Source: Piper betle (Eukaryota; Streptophyta; Magnoliopsida; Piperales; Piperaceae). Taken from it: a DNA stretch of 64,000 bases. Made by a program: the position numbers and the translations under genes. The DNA lies in the NCBI GenBank assembly GCA_033002965.1, contig JAURVB010012357.1, positions 1 through 64,000 of the forward strand. The letters run 5' to 3'. Each line of letters starts with the position of its first letter. Positions within the stretch are counted from its first letter, which is position 1. This document shows positions 51,055 to 64,000 of the stretch, in pieces. The notes beneath the pieces are model-generated. The model was not told where the DNA came from and made no database searches. It saw only the letters and a program-made list of their open reading frames with translations.

Positions 51055-53197
51055 TCAGACATCATCACAATTCCATCTAGATGTTGGAACGCAACTCAGA
51101 TAGTGGCACCAGTGGCAGTGATCATTCCCGTTCACCCCTCTAAACAACATCACTAAGCCCACTGTGTATCTGCAAAACCAACATAAAAAGAACTTTAGCC
51201 TTGGTATACAAAAGTGCTTGAGAACACCAAAAACAACATTTTTGCTACTGCTTGGTACTTACCCAGCCACCAACAAAACCAGTGCTATAACCCAGTAGTA
51301 CATATTGATACATCTTATGCTTTGATTTAACCCTTCCACCGGGTGGTAGGTCATGACGTTCTGCCCATCCAAATTGGGGTCGGAGCAGCAAGATAAACCC
51401 CAACAAAAAGCCAGACAAAAACCCTCCAATGTGTGCAAAGTTATCAACATGAGGCAAAATACCAACAGCCAGGTTGATGACAATTATAAAAACCAGTGTT
51501 AGTAGGGCTGCGGCCTGCAAACATGAAAACAGATTCGTTAGAAGAGTCATAACAAATATTAGGTGTCCTCTCTATCTCAATGCACCATTATTGTAGGGAG
51601 TGATTGCCTTGTTGGAATAGATGCTCCAGTTTGTAATAAGTTCTGATAGCATTGCTCCTAAAAGTCCAAACAGAGCGCCAGAAGCTCCAACAGAAACACT
51701 ACCTCTTATGAACAGCGAAGACAGTATACTGCCACCAAATCCTGATAGCAGGTAGATTATCCCAATTCGCACTGCACATCAGAGTCGAATTTCCAGATTA
51801 TGAATATATACAATAGAACAGGTCTACATGCAATCAAAGTTTTTTTAATCTAACCAATCTGAATCAGTGGACTGTTTGATGAAATCTTACCAAAACCAAA
51901 TTGTTGCTCTAGGCGGATTCCTATGAAGATTAAGCTCAACATGTTAGCAACAAGGTGAACCACGCCGGCATGCAACCAAATACAAGAAACAAGCCTCCAT
52001 CCTTCGTGTTCATTCACAACTTTGAAGCGGTCGAGGGCTCCCAATTTCTGCAAACTGCATTGGAGTACTCAAAACAATATAATTCAGAACAAGAATGTAC
52101 ACGAACAAACACAAGGACTATTAACCACAAGAAACACACAATGTAAAATTCGGATGCATAATTATGCGTAAAAAATGTTACCTATCAGGTGGCATCACAA
52201 AATTCTTCCAAGTATTAAAGAAAAGTATAAGATCCATTCAAATATTAAGGCTGTCGATTAGTAACCTAGAATTTATGTGACAATTTAAAAAGAAATAGAA
52301 ATTAGACCAAATTCTACCTATTCTTTGATCTATCTCTACCAAACAAATTGTTAATAATTTATGTTATTTCATGATAAAAAATTCTTTGATTTCACGATCA
52401 AAAACAGCGACAGAGTTTACCACCAAAATTCAAAATATAAAAAAGAACTCACACATGAAACGTAGAATAAGACTAGATGGAATCATAAAATTATACCAAA
52501 CTAGATGGAAAATTATTCTTCAAACAGAAAACCAAGGATTCTTCAAAGATAACCCAAAAATCATACCAAACCAATGCATATCTGCTTGTCATTTTTCGGC
52601 AAACTAGATGGAATCATAAAATTATATTCTGACGTAAATGCTCAATCGAAAATACATCCAGCAAGTGAAATCAAACAGATAAGAAAACCAAAATTCCCAA
52701 ATCAGAATCATTTATGTGCCTAGAACAACCAAATCAACATGTTAATCCCCAAATCATTTTAGAAAATTTCATTATTAAAGAAGAAACATTAAATGAAATG
52801 CACAACCTCCCACCCTCTCTCTCTTATTTAAGAACATCAGTAAACAAAACAAAAATCACCAAACTCAAAAATCAAACCAAGAACAACTCCTCATTGCTTG
52901 AACAAGAAACGGAGAACACTCACGTCTCAGAGGAGGGGCCAAGCAGGGGATTCTCCTTGAGGGGCTGGAAGGAGAGCCTGCCAAGAAACCTTCCGACGCA
53001 CCGCCCCAACAGAGGGTTGTGCTTCCTGGGGCAGTCGTTGACGGCCATGACGATTACGAAGACGGCGACGTTGGCCACTACGACCAGCGGCACCAGCCAC
53101 GGCCTCCACCGCTTCTGCCTCTCGGGCTCGTAGTAGTACGGCGGCGCCGCCGCGCCTTGCCCCCGCCGCCTCTGGCCTCCGGATCGGCGCTGGCCAT
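51055..53197 (-). CDS. Rhomboid-like serine protease (RBL1/RBL2 type), five exons
   Basis: Intramembrane serine protease, probably of the Golgi/endomembrane. Exons in transcript order: 53197-52924, 52054-51891, 51771-51608, 51514-51263, 51169-51055, about 322 residues. Seen: Tyr-rich tail and membrane segment [18 protein letters not shown], the plant signature [25 protein letters not shown], catalytic serine in GASGALFG, catalytic histidine in [11 protein letters not shown], and a Cys/His/Trp-rich C-terminus ([17 protein letters not shown]). Oddities: intron 3 is GC-AG (51607-51515). An extra base near 51292-51297 separates MYQYVL from [11 protein letters not shown]. The ATG at 53197 is one base out of frame unless the run 53160-53164 lacks one base. 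With both corrected, all splice phases close. An in-frame ATG at 53342 exists but is less likely a true start. Intact gene with sequence errors, or a recent pseudogene. Confidence 0.88.
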
Positions 53198-55480
53198 CGC
53201 CGCGGTTCGTTCTGAGGGGATGGTGCTGACGGGGAATCTCTCCGGCGAGGGTGTGGGGAAGTCGGTGGCGCGGTTGGGAGGTGACCGTTGGTTGTCGGCA
53301 TATAAAGTGAGCGGGTCGGTTGGGAGTGACGCGTGGGTCCACGTCACATTTTTTTATTTTTAGGAAGCAACCTTTTAGGCATCCTTAGTTTAAATAAAAA
53401 ACTTTTGCTTCGAATAAAAAAATAAATAATAAATAAAAATTTTGAATTTCCCTAGAGTAAAATAAAATTTAATGTGCCGAAGTAAATTTATAATCAAAAC
53501 TAATTATTCGAATTATAAAAAAATGAGAATGAAAATTCATCTCTAGGATATTTATAAAAGCTAGGTTATTTATAAAAAGATAAAAATTAATTACACAGAC
53601 TAGAAGTATCATTTACACACATGCTTTTAAATAAATAATCACTTATACCCGTGGCTTCAAACTCTTTTACTAAATTGTTAGATTTTTTATAACGTAGCCA
53701 AACTAAGTTACTTCGTCTTATTATTTAAGTATGATAATGTGACAAGCTCGTATATTTCATCATTTGAAAAAATAAAAAAATCATTAACTTCAATTATAAG
53801 ATAGTGTTCTAAATTGTAAAAAGTTTTTTTGAAGTCTAATTTATTAAAAAAATTATTCAAATGTTGTAAAATGAGGTCACATCATCAATAATTTTTTTTA
53901 AAAAAAAACCATCATAACTTTGACATCTTAATTAAACCCTTAATTACAAATAATTTTGTTATTGATGATTTTTGGTCATTCTAGGGGGTGCAAGTGATTT
54001 TTACTCTTTCTAAAATTTAATAATTATATTATTAGTATAATTTGATAACCATTAAACTCTAAAATGATTAAATTTTAAAATAGTGAAGAATTTTAATTTT
54101 ATTTCTAAGATTATCTAGAGTGGCAAATTAATGTGAAAGAACATAGAAATTATAAAGTACTAATGCTATTTATTTATTTATTTTAAATTAGTCTGTCAAT
54201 GTAACCGAGGATCCTTATGACTTTTTACACTTCAAAATTCTCTAAAATCTTTAAGAAAAAAATTGGAAAATTTTGTTGTGAGAAAGATAAATCCAAGTTT
54301 AACATAAGAATTAAGAGTTTATGGTTTTGTTATTCTTATTTCACATTCCACATTGTAAGCAGCCAAACATGCTAATGAGTTTGCTTGCTCAACTTGACCC
54401 AAACTCGGCTTAATTCAATGTGACGTATAATTTTAATTGATCAAATTTGTTATATTCGACTCGCTCGATTAATTCCCTTTCACTTGCATGGAAGAAGGTT
54501 TTTTAGATTTTATATCCCCCTAACCCTTAATTTGGTGAATAAGACATAACGGTTGATGTAAGGAAATGACAATAAAGGAAGCCTTCACAATGGGGGAAGG
54601 TTAAAGTTGAGCGGTTGGTAGGTGTGTGGTGTGGTCAGCATTGCAGAGGGAGGAAGGTGGGAAACAACAGATGACCTAACTCACCTCATTGACACTAACC
54701 ACTTTCCATTCATTTCAATTTTCCATGTTTAGGGTTTCATTAAGTTCCCCAAATGGATGGTTTTCACCAATTACCGGTGCCCACCAAACACTTGAAATGG
54801 AGATAACCACTTGCATTGAGCATCTCACATCTGGATTCCAGGTTATCTTCTTTTAGCAGCAAGTATTATTAGTAAACCAAAGTTTTTGAAAAGTTTAATG
54901 GCTCTACTTAGATAACATACTGTTGCAAATCTGCCATCTTTTATTTATATCATTTATAAACACACCACATATCAGCAAAGCTCATTAACATGAATATAAG
55001 CATGCATGCAGAATCATTTCATTAAAAAGGATTTTTTAAAACGCAAGAGTTGTCCTAGAATTTGAAGTTAGCATAATAGATATTCAATTTGCATTGGAAA
55101 TGCTGATCAACAGGAAGAATATTTAGTTCTAAGAGAATTTTTATCCATTGGCTATTGAATCCATCCCACTTGTTTGGAATTTGGCCAGTACTTAGTTTTT
55201 TTAAATTCTGATCTTTTTTAAAAAAAATATCTTATTGAAGTTATAAAAAAACTCTTTTTTATTTTTTGTGTATTTTTTGTTATTAAATTATTTTATTTAA
55301 TCATGTGATAATATTTTTTTATTTTGTTATCGGCATTTCTCAATGACCATCTAATCTCTCACCCCTGCAGTGCGCGGGTGTTTTGACCGTAACTACTATT
55401 CTCTCGCCTTGCTTCAAAGTAACATTTTTGGCGGGTGCAATTGTGTCTGCTACTCTTCTGCTCAACAAATGTATGCATAA
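53198..55480. other. Intergenic, with a MITE-like inverted repeat
   Basis: 53198-53350 is the rhomboid upstream region. About 53610-53990 has ends resembling the MITE at 2058 (AATCACTTATACCCG at the left, GGGGGTGCAAGTGATTT at the right) and may be a distant relative. The rest is AT-rich; no gene was recognised. Confidence 0.45.
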
Positions 55481-55741
55481 TTGCACGCTACAGAGTACAG
55501 AGTGATGATGGCGAATTCGGCATATCTGTTTTTCTTTCGAGAAAGATTGGGCCGACCATGTCCCCCTCTAAAGAAGGTGAAGCGTAAACCAGAGAGGCGC
55601 AATAGAAAAGGATGCTTCTCACCGGCAGAACCGATTGCATTGCGAGTTTGCAACATCGCCATTAACGATGCGCAATACGAGATACAAATATGCGACTCTG
55701 AACATGAACAACTAGAAGGTGCATGCTACACAGACTTTTAA
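55481..55741. other. Unidentified frame with coding-like composition
   Basis: An 86-residue plus frame (LGRPCPPLKKVKRKPERRNRK) and a 66-residue minus frame (RLSGLRFTFFRGGHGRP) overlap in sequence of more balanced composition than its AT-rich surroundings. I do not recognise either. An organelle-derived insert or a fragment of a lost gene are possibilities, and neither can be shown here. Confidence 0.2.
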
Positions 55742-56276
55742 TACATCGACTTCAACAAAAGTGGCAACAATTGAGTTGGCCAAACGTAGGTGAAGGTTTC
55801 TATTGAAAATGTTCAAGCGTATTCATGCCTAAAAAACTTTCTTTCACGTGTCTCCGCACAGGTCCTATGGCCGACATTCGATATGTGATTATTAGATTCT
55901 TTTTTTATTTAACTTACATAGAAGGGGTTGATATGGATTATACTAGCTAATCTGGTTCTTCTCCACCGGTATCAGAACGCATGCTCAAGGAACTGTTCGA
56001 ATTTTATCGAAAAATCAATTGTACGAATTTTATGAAACTATGTGCAATGATTCCATGGATTAATCTACAGTGGATCTATTTTCGATATTAGCCGTCGATA
56101 ATTAAATTTAATTTGTACATTCTTTTCATCCATGTGGGAAAAGAAGGTCCAGCTACAAGTTGTTCAAGAACTGTGGTGTTGAGATTCTAAAAGAATATCA
56201 ATTATCACTGATACTATTAATAAATGGATTAAAAGATTTTGTTGGTTTCTCATTCACTTTGCCTGGGTTGAAATGT
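55742..56276. other. Intergenic
   Basis: No recognised gene, terminal repeat or motif. Confidence 0.6.
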
Positions 56277-56388
56277 TCAAGGTTTCAGGCTCATATAATC
56301 CTCCAACAAATCTTGAATAGCTTCTTCAGATTTTGATGACCATGGAATGACTGCATTTTTCCCTCTTTCATTCAACAACATGAATATG
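56277..56388 (-). CDS. Possible orphan terminal exon, unknown product
   Basis: On the minus strand an acceptor (CTTGTAG, next base 56388) is followed by 36 codons and a stop: IFMLLNERGKNAVIPWSS, then KSEEAIQDLLEDYMSLKP. The mix of charged and aromatic residues and the in-phase acceptor look like a real C-terminal exon rather than random AT-rich sequence. I could not find upstream exons between here and the eL24 gene at 57379. The family is not recognised. It could be a relic of a gene otherwise lost. Confidence 0.3.
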
Positions 56389-57378
56389 CTACAAGATAAA
56401 CTTAAATTATCTCCAAGGTGAGTTGTTCGTTGTCATTAAGTTGAAGAGTTAGTTGTTGATCTTACTTAAACATACCTCCGTATCTCGACTGTATTATATT
56501 TACATTTGAGGTCGCAATCTATTTAAGACAATGATTCAATAAATTAAAAATTCCTACGGGAAATTGTTATATCATACACTTACTAATGGGAAGATGTTTT
56601 GCTCATCATGAAGAGAGCCGATAATCATTATAAAAACGCATTACAGTAAGGGAGAGCATACGGATCAAATCTTCCCAAAACGGGTTACTAAGCTAGCCAC
56701 TACGAAAATGATTTACCCACGCGCTGTTTCAAGATAGTTGTGAACAAGTGCACATTCTCCCTAGTACTGTACATGAGCCCTTGACTTCTTTTCGAAATTA
56801 TTTTATCTTTAATGCTAGACCGATTGACAATTAAGACGAAAACCAATCCAGCTCCAAAATTGTGCATATATTATAGAATCGCACTCCAACTCGATTAAGT
56901 AAAGATATAAGCAGTATTAAAAAGATATCAAGACTTTTAAGAAAGCACAGATCCTACAAGGAGTCGGACAAAAACGTTGAAGAACATTCTTGATGGTAGT
57001 AGTTGAACATGGAAGTTGAAAAGAGTAGGAAGTATTTTAGCCTATCAAAGCAAATTTGGCTGTTTACCATTTGCAACCATAAAGACCAGGATAAAAATGG
57101 GAAATTTGCATGGGCGACTCGAATATCTCTTCTTTCAAGTTTCGAACGATGGAAAACAAAAACAGGAAAACGAAACAAATACTGATGTGAAGTAAATACG
57201 TCCATAGTGATAATCACCTACATCCGAGATCCAAAATCTTATATTGGGATATAAACAGATACAGTTTTGTCCACAAATTAAGCTCCTCAAACAGTTCTCC
57301 AAATGTTTTCAACAGAAATCAAAAACCCTATTAGTTATATGAGATTGCAATAACACAGGATACAAAGCACTACCTCGC
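56389..57378. other. Intergenic, downstream of eL24
   Basis: No recognised gene. 57240-57378 is probably the eL24 3' UTR. The frame at 56954-57217 (-) shows no family motif. Confidence 0.5.
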
Positions 57379-59325
<1,947 letters not shown>

Positions 59326-59367
59326 GGCGGCGGATCGCTTCTTCTCTGCGGGGCTCGACCGAGCGAG

Positions 59368-59479
59368 AAACCCTAACCCTAAATAGAAGAAACCATGATT
59401 ACTCTCTGTTTTAGAGATTATGATAATAAGGGATTGGGCTTCACTAATGGGCCGTTTTATGGATTTTTTTATTTGGGCC
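59368..59479 (-). promoter_or_regulatory. eL24 promoter: double telo box and site II motifs
   Basis: An overlapping pair of telo boxes, AAACCCTAACCCTAAA (59368-59383), lies 43 bp upstream of the ATG. Site II motifs TGGGCT (59435), TGGGCC (59448) and TGGGCC (59474) follow further upstream. A second copy of the TTTATTTGGGCCCATCAA block is at about 59564. This is the same motif code as at the L10a gene. Confidence 0.75.
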
Positions 59480-59640
59480 CATCAAAGTGGGATATGGTTT
59501 TATATATATATATATTACAGGACTCTTTTTTTCTCTCCGTACATGCAAAATGCATATATATATTTATTTGGGCCCATCAATATTTTTCAAAATGCAAAAA
59601 TTTTGATGGCAAACTGATATATATATATATCTATATATAT

Positions 59641-60298
59641 AGATAAAATCGTGCTGTGTTGCGAGTCAATCTTGGTCGTTGGATTAGCATCCAACGGCCA
59701 AGATCTAAAAAAAAAGAGAGGTGGGCGCGCCGCAGCAGCGACGGCGGAGGGGGCTGGAAGGCTGCCTGGCCACAGCGACGGCCGGGGGGGGGGTGGTGCC
59801 AGCAACAGGGGATGGGGCGCGGCGCGGCGGGGTGGCCGGCGGAGGCCAAGGGGCGCGGCGGGGTGGCCGGCGGAGGCCCAGGGGGGCGCGGCGGGGTGGC
59901 GGCGGGCCGAGGGGGGCGCAACGGGTGGCGAGCGGGGGTGGAGGGGGGCCGGGCAGGGTGGCGGCAGGGGCCGAGGGGCGCGCGACTGGGTGGCGAGCAG
60001 GGGACGGAGGACGAGGGACGGGGGGCGTCGCGCGTCGGGGTGGCGGGCGGGGGACGGGCGGCGGTGGTGTCGCCCGGCAGCAGGGCGGCGGGCTGGCAGG
60101 GGAAGACCCGGGGCGGCTAGATCCGCCGCCCCGTCGCCCGGTGGATACGTCGCCGCCCCCGGCAGGGTGGCGACGGGCGGGGCAGGGGTGGCGTCGCGTC
60201 GGCCAGGGTAGCGACGACGCAACGCCGAAAAATTTTATGGGGGCATGTTTCAGCCGTTGGATTTGATCCAACGGCTGAAAACTGCAGCACAGCCACCC
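59641..60298. mobile_element. Inverted-repeat element with GC-rich minisatellite interior
   Basis: The ends are imperfect inverted repeats: GTGCTGTGTTGCGAGTC at the left and, complemented, GGCTGTGCTGCAG at the right. Each is followed by a perfect-arm hairpin (CGTTGGATTAGCATCCAACG at 59677; CAGCCGTTGG...CCAACGGCTG at 60251). Both flanks are TA repeats, so the target duplication is unreadable but could be a 9-bp TATATATAN, as for Mutator-type elements. The interior, about 500 bp of G-rich DNA, contains the minisatellite listed next. Long frames on both strands (59587-60271) are compositional. It sits ~320 bp upstream of the eL24 ATG. Confidence 0.6.
59812..60060. repeat. GC-rich minisatellite, ~31-34 bp units
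   Basis: Degenerate units around GCGCGGCGGGGTGGC followed by GGCGG(A/G)GGCC recur from 59812 on; the first two or three units (to about 59890) are nearly identical and later ones decay. The G-run density suggests potential for G-quadruplex formation on the plus strand. Confidence 0.75.
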
Positions 60299-61502
60299 TA
60301 TATATATATATATATTATATTAACTTATTTATCTTCTTCTACTCAAGCTCGACTCTACGAGAAAATGAGTTTTACGTTAAAAAATATCGAATATCCGAAA
60401 TATTATGTATATTCAAACTATTATATATAAAAACACACAAAATTATTTGTTGTATTTTAAATTTTAGGATAAGTTTTGTTTTTTTTAAAAAAAATTATGT
60501 TCTTTCCGTTTATATTGGAAGGGCAAAATTTTCACTGCCAAATATCTTTTGTAAATCAACTTTCATTAATTATTCATGTCTGATGTCTCCACCGCTTAAA
60601 AGCTCTAAAAGTAATATGATATACGTAAAAATGAGGTTTTATGGTTCAAACAAAATAAAATAAAATAAAAAGAGGTTTTATATACACAGTCAAATAATGC
60701 TTTAAAACTACCAGGCATTCATTATAGCTCAAGCATTGTACGCTTTTGTAAATTAATCAATGCATGAAATTTGGCCGTTGCTTAATCATGTTTAACAATG
60801 TAATTTGTTTTTTCTATTTACCATTGAAGATAATATTTACAATAAATTTACTTTAGAACTGTAAACATAATAATTAATGGGCTTACAAGTGGTCCATCTT
60901 TATGGGCTTCATGATGGGCCCAAAATTGTGTATTGTACGAGGCCCATAAGTAAAACACCTAACTTGACAGCATAGAAACTAAAGCACCAAACTTGAAAGC
61001 ATATAAAAAAAATAAGTGTCTGGTTGAACGCTATTTGACTATATATTATGGCAAAACGAGTGGACTATTTCGGCCATGCCTCATTTTGTTTGCTTGTTTT
61101 CAAATGAGATTATCATCGATATTCCCCATCAAAGAAGAAAAAAGATTTGACTCCTTATAGTAGTTAATTTTCTTTTCAAAGCGACTCTCACAACAATTGA
61201 GACAACTTATGAACAAATGGAACCCTACTGTTACAGCCTTAGTAAATTTTGCTCCTTTTCGACGCCCGTAACACCTACCAGCTTTCATAGATTCACAAAA
61301 TTTAGTATTTTAGTAGTGGAATAGGCAAAATTCAAGCCATCTGTTGTTTTAGTCCAAATCAAGCCAGAATTAGGCTTTATCTCTCAAGAGATCATCAATT
61401 TGTCATGTGGGCAGTGGACAACAAAACTTTGCTAGCCCACAAAATTTTTACATTTGGCTTGCATAGAGGCTAACTCGAATTCAACTCAATTTGAACTTGA
61501 AC
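60299..61502. other. Intergenic
   Basis: No gene was recognised. 60890-60960 has several GGGCC/GGCCCA words reminiscent of site II motifs, but no gene start follows. The minus frame 61100-61288 has no family motif. Confidence 0.5.
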
Positions 61503-62366
61503 CATAGTTGCAAAAATCGGAATCAAAATCGGTTTTTGAGGAAGTCACTGAATTGGATCGAATCGGTTTAGTTGAATCGGTCCAAATTAGTCATATATAA
61601 AAATTTTAATTTAGTCAAAATCGATAGTTTTTAAATTATAGAATATGTCATGTTGATATTATGGTATATATTATCTTTTATGGTATTTTTTTCATATTTT
61701 TTGGATTTTTTAAAATTATTTAGAATTAGTTATTATTTTTTACTCGAGTCGGATTCGAGTCAAGTTTTAATTATGAGAATGTTGATGTTATTTCTTTTAT
61801 TTCTTTCCCATCTTCTCTCCCACACCCGCCAATCTCCTTCCCCCGTCGTCGTCACCGTTGCCGCCGCCGCCACCGTAGTGCACGCCTCCCAGCCAGCCCA
61901 TCCCGCCTCTCCTTGCCATCGTCGCCTAGCCCGCCCCCGGCGCCCACCCTCCTCTCTCCACACCCGCCAACCTCCTTCCCCTGTCGTCATCCCCGCTGCC
62001 GCCGCCGCCGCCACCGTAGTCCCCCAGCCAGCCCCATCCCGCCTCCACCTTGCCCAGCCCTGCTCCCCTGCCACCCCCTTCCGCCCATCCAGATCGTCTC
62101 CCCCTCGCCCCCACCCAGCCCCACCCATTCTCCACCCTCATTGCTCACCGCTTGCCGTCGCTACCCTGTCTTCCCCTCGCCCCATTTATCGCTGTCGTTC
62201 GGAATCGACCGATTTGTGCCAATTCCAAAATCGGCTCAAATCGGTTAGAATTGGCTCGAATCGGCCAATTCACAAACCGATTCTTATTAAAGTCGATTTA
62301 CCAGTTAAATCAGATCGGAAACCTTCCGATCCAATATAAATTGGCCAACCGATTTCTCCATCTATG
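61503..62366. mobile_element. hAT-type non-autonomous element, copy 2
   Basis: Flanked by perfect 8-bp repeats ACTTGAAC (61495-61502 and 62367-62374). The termini CATAGTTGCAAAAATCGG and, complemented, CATAGATGGAGAAATCGG are inverted repeats. The left subterminal region shares long stretches with copy 1 (GTCACTGAATT.GATCGAATCGG, TATATAAAAATTTTAA, TTAATTA.GAGAATG), and the interior is again a C-rich block (61800-62170). No transposase; the 229-residue frame 61650-62339 is Pro/Ser/Arg composition only. Length 864 bp. Confidence 0.85.
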
Positions 62367-62374
62367 ACTTGAAC

Positions 62375-64000
62375 TAGCCAATTCTTTTTAAAATAATTTT
62401 TGTTCGTCTTAGTTGAGATTGAAATTATATTAAAAAATATTAAATCATATGCTTTTATGTGTCTATTAATCTACATCACCAAAAACATAAACGTTAAGAT
62501 AAGTTTCGGCCGCTTGTACTCACATGGATCTATTCGATAAGGAAATAGAAGTGGTTAAATATATAGGGAAACCCCAAATGTCTGAGCCAACAATACCATA
62601 GGTAAAGCTTAAATTTGGCTTTGTTATGCAAAACTAAACCCAGTTTGCTGCCATGGTGGTTCTTCACCGTTGAGTGTTAACTATAGTACCAACTGCATCG
62701 CGCATAATACATCATAAAACTCCATTGGCAAAGTACTTTCTTTCAAATTCAGACCATCACAATCAAGAATTTCATTTGCTGAAAATATCAACTATGTAGA
62801 AACCATCACCCATCCTTCATGATAATAAGAAAGATTAACTGCACAAATTATGTCGGCACAACAATCGCATTTATAATCACAAGTGTCTTTTATCAACCCA
62901 ACAACTGCCCATCTCTACATATGCAATACATCCCAAGTATTTGTAAGTGTGAACATATGTAAAAGATCAACAAGTAATCTGACCCACAAAAATATACACA
63001 CATTACCTTCATGGAAAGGCAACTATTGTAGTAATAGAATGTGTCCACAAAGAATGGTTGAAGTCTTTGATCTTGATCAGGTCTTTGGTCGCTCTTCTCC
63101 CTTATCATGTGGACAGCTTCTTGAGCTCGCCATGTTTTCTTGAAGCCTCTAGCAAAGTCCACAAATGTGTTATTCAATTGGTAGGGGTGATGTGACGAGA
63201 AACTACTATGACCAACTCTTCATGTGTTAGTTTATTGTCCATACAATATGTTTGCATCGTTCGCCTTTAATTTGCAGTAAGTGCTACCCGTTGATTAACT
63301 TGGAGGGTAGGCCTACGTATTATATATATGGATTGTTGGACCACAGTTTGGAACTTATTGGCGTCTATGAGTTATCCATTCGATCACTCAATTTAACCCA
63401 TGATGTGATATCATTTTCATTGTCAACAACTTAAAATTAAACCAAGGAACGTGTATGCTCAAACGCATTTGCCCGCAACAATCTGCTATTATTAATAGAT
63501 GGGGACTTAGAAGTTGGTCGTGCTTTGATAAAAAATTAGTAAGAGATTCAAACAATTAATATACAACAAAAATAAACCAAACTATTATAGAATTGAGATT
63601 TAATAATTATTTTAGGAATAATTTCTACCGCAGGAAATTAGAGGCATGTAATTATTGTCTCGAATTTTACATACAAATAATTTTCAAGATGAGGGGATTT
63701 TAGTTTTTATACAAAGGAATTCATGTCAAAAGTTTTTATTCAATTGAATAATTAGATGCATTCTAACATGTCATTGAAACATATATATTTGCAGCGCATG
63801 TATGTTTACTTGGTGGCCTTGTTATAAATGTTTCTGTACTCGCCCATGGCTCGAGTGCTAAATGCTGATAGCTGTGGCCTGCGAGCATTGAGATTCAAGG
63901 ACAATTGACCTACATATGTGTGCACGCATGGGAATTGAAGAACCGAATTAATTACAACTTGAAAAATGAATAACAGTACAGGTTCATCAATCACCAATTT
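62375..64000. other. Intergenic to window edge, with two exon-like minus frames
   Basis: No identified gene. The minus frame at 63175-63007 (NNTFVDFARGFKKTWRAQEA, then HMIREKSDQRPDQ) ends in a good donor (ATGAAG/GTAATG). The minus frame at 63998-63809 ends AFSTRAMGEYRNIYNKATK with a possible donor at AA/GTAAAC. They could be exons of one minus-strand gene extending beyond the window, but no acceptor joining them was found and I do not recognise the protein. Confidence 0.35.

Noticed and set aside
53198..53342. In-frame upstream ATG at 53342 as the rhomboid start
   Set aside because: It would add ~50 residues unlike any rhomboid and lies upstream of a TATA-like stretch. The ATG at 53197 has a better context and fits the family N-terminus if one base is missing.
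59587..60271. Frames up to 211 residues on both strands
   Set aside because: Products of the GC-rich minisatellite; no domain, and neighbouring units decay out of frame.
61650..62339. 229-residue plus frame
   Set aside because: It spans the C-rich interior of a hAT-type element; Ser/Pro/His repeats with no conserved motif.

Overview
The window is nuclear DNA from a flowering plant. Every recognisable gene is a plant gene with short spliced exons, and most of the rest is AT-rich, transposon-laden intergenic DNA. The very GC-rich first exons (methyltransferase, rhomboid) beside AT-rich introns fit a monocot better than a eudicot, but the species cannot be named from sequence alone.

Layout. 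(1) 1-12.6 kb is a nest of LTR-type repeats: two ~5.2 kb direct-repeat units (a long LTR plus a spacer carrying a long-TIR MITE), one of them split by a 2.6 kb solo LTR, plus two miniature TRIM retrotransposons. (2) 15.39-18.42 kb (+) is a six-exon pectin-methyltransferase-type PMT gene of the PMT15-18 group. (3) 20.9-28.4 kb holds a Copia remnant, a hAT-type non-autonomous element with a perfect 8-bp target duplication, and two more TRIM copies. (4) 28.5-36.7 kb is a cluster of long gypsy-type LTRs. (5) 38.05-39.57 kb is a second copy of a repeat from 26.5-28.4 kb and abuts the promoter of the gene for ribosomal protein uL1/L10a (39.97-42.21 kb, +, intact). (6) 43.3-46.24 kb is another long LTR, followed by a decayed QUA3-like methyltransferase pseudogene (46.57-50.02 kb, +). 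(7) 51.06-53.20 kb (-) is a rhomboid-like intramembrane protease and 57.38-59.33 kb (-) is ribosomal protein eL24. (8) A GC-rich inverted-repeat element sits ~320 bp upstream of the eL24 start, and a second hAT-type element lies at 61.5-62.4 kb.

The genes are unrelated housekeeping or cell-wall genes with no operon-like logic. Both ribosomal protein genes carry telo-box and site II motifs upstream, the usual plant ribosomal-protein promoter code. Three of the four otherwise complete genes (PMT, rhomboid, eL24) have single-base indels that break the frame, mostly in homopolymers. All splice phases close perfectly once these are allowed for. Sequencing or assembly error is the simplest explanation, while the QUA3-like copy is a genuine pseudogene (nonsense codons, several frameshifts, a large internal deletion).

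I found no clear evidence of an undescribed molecular system. The best leads are the TRIM family with clean LTR/PBS/PPT anatomy, the hAT-type family with pyrimidine-rich interiors, the empty/filled-site pairs that order the insertions, two GC-AG introns in neighbouring genes, and two conserved-looking orphan exons that I could not identify.
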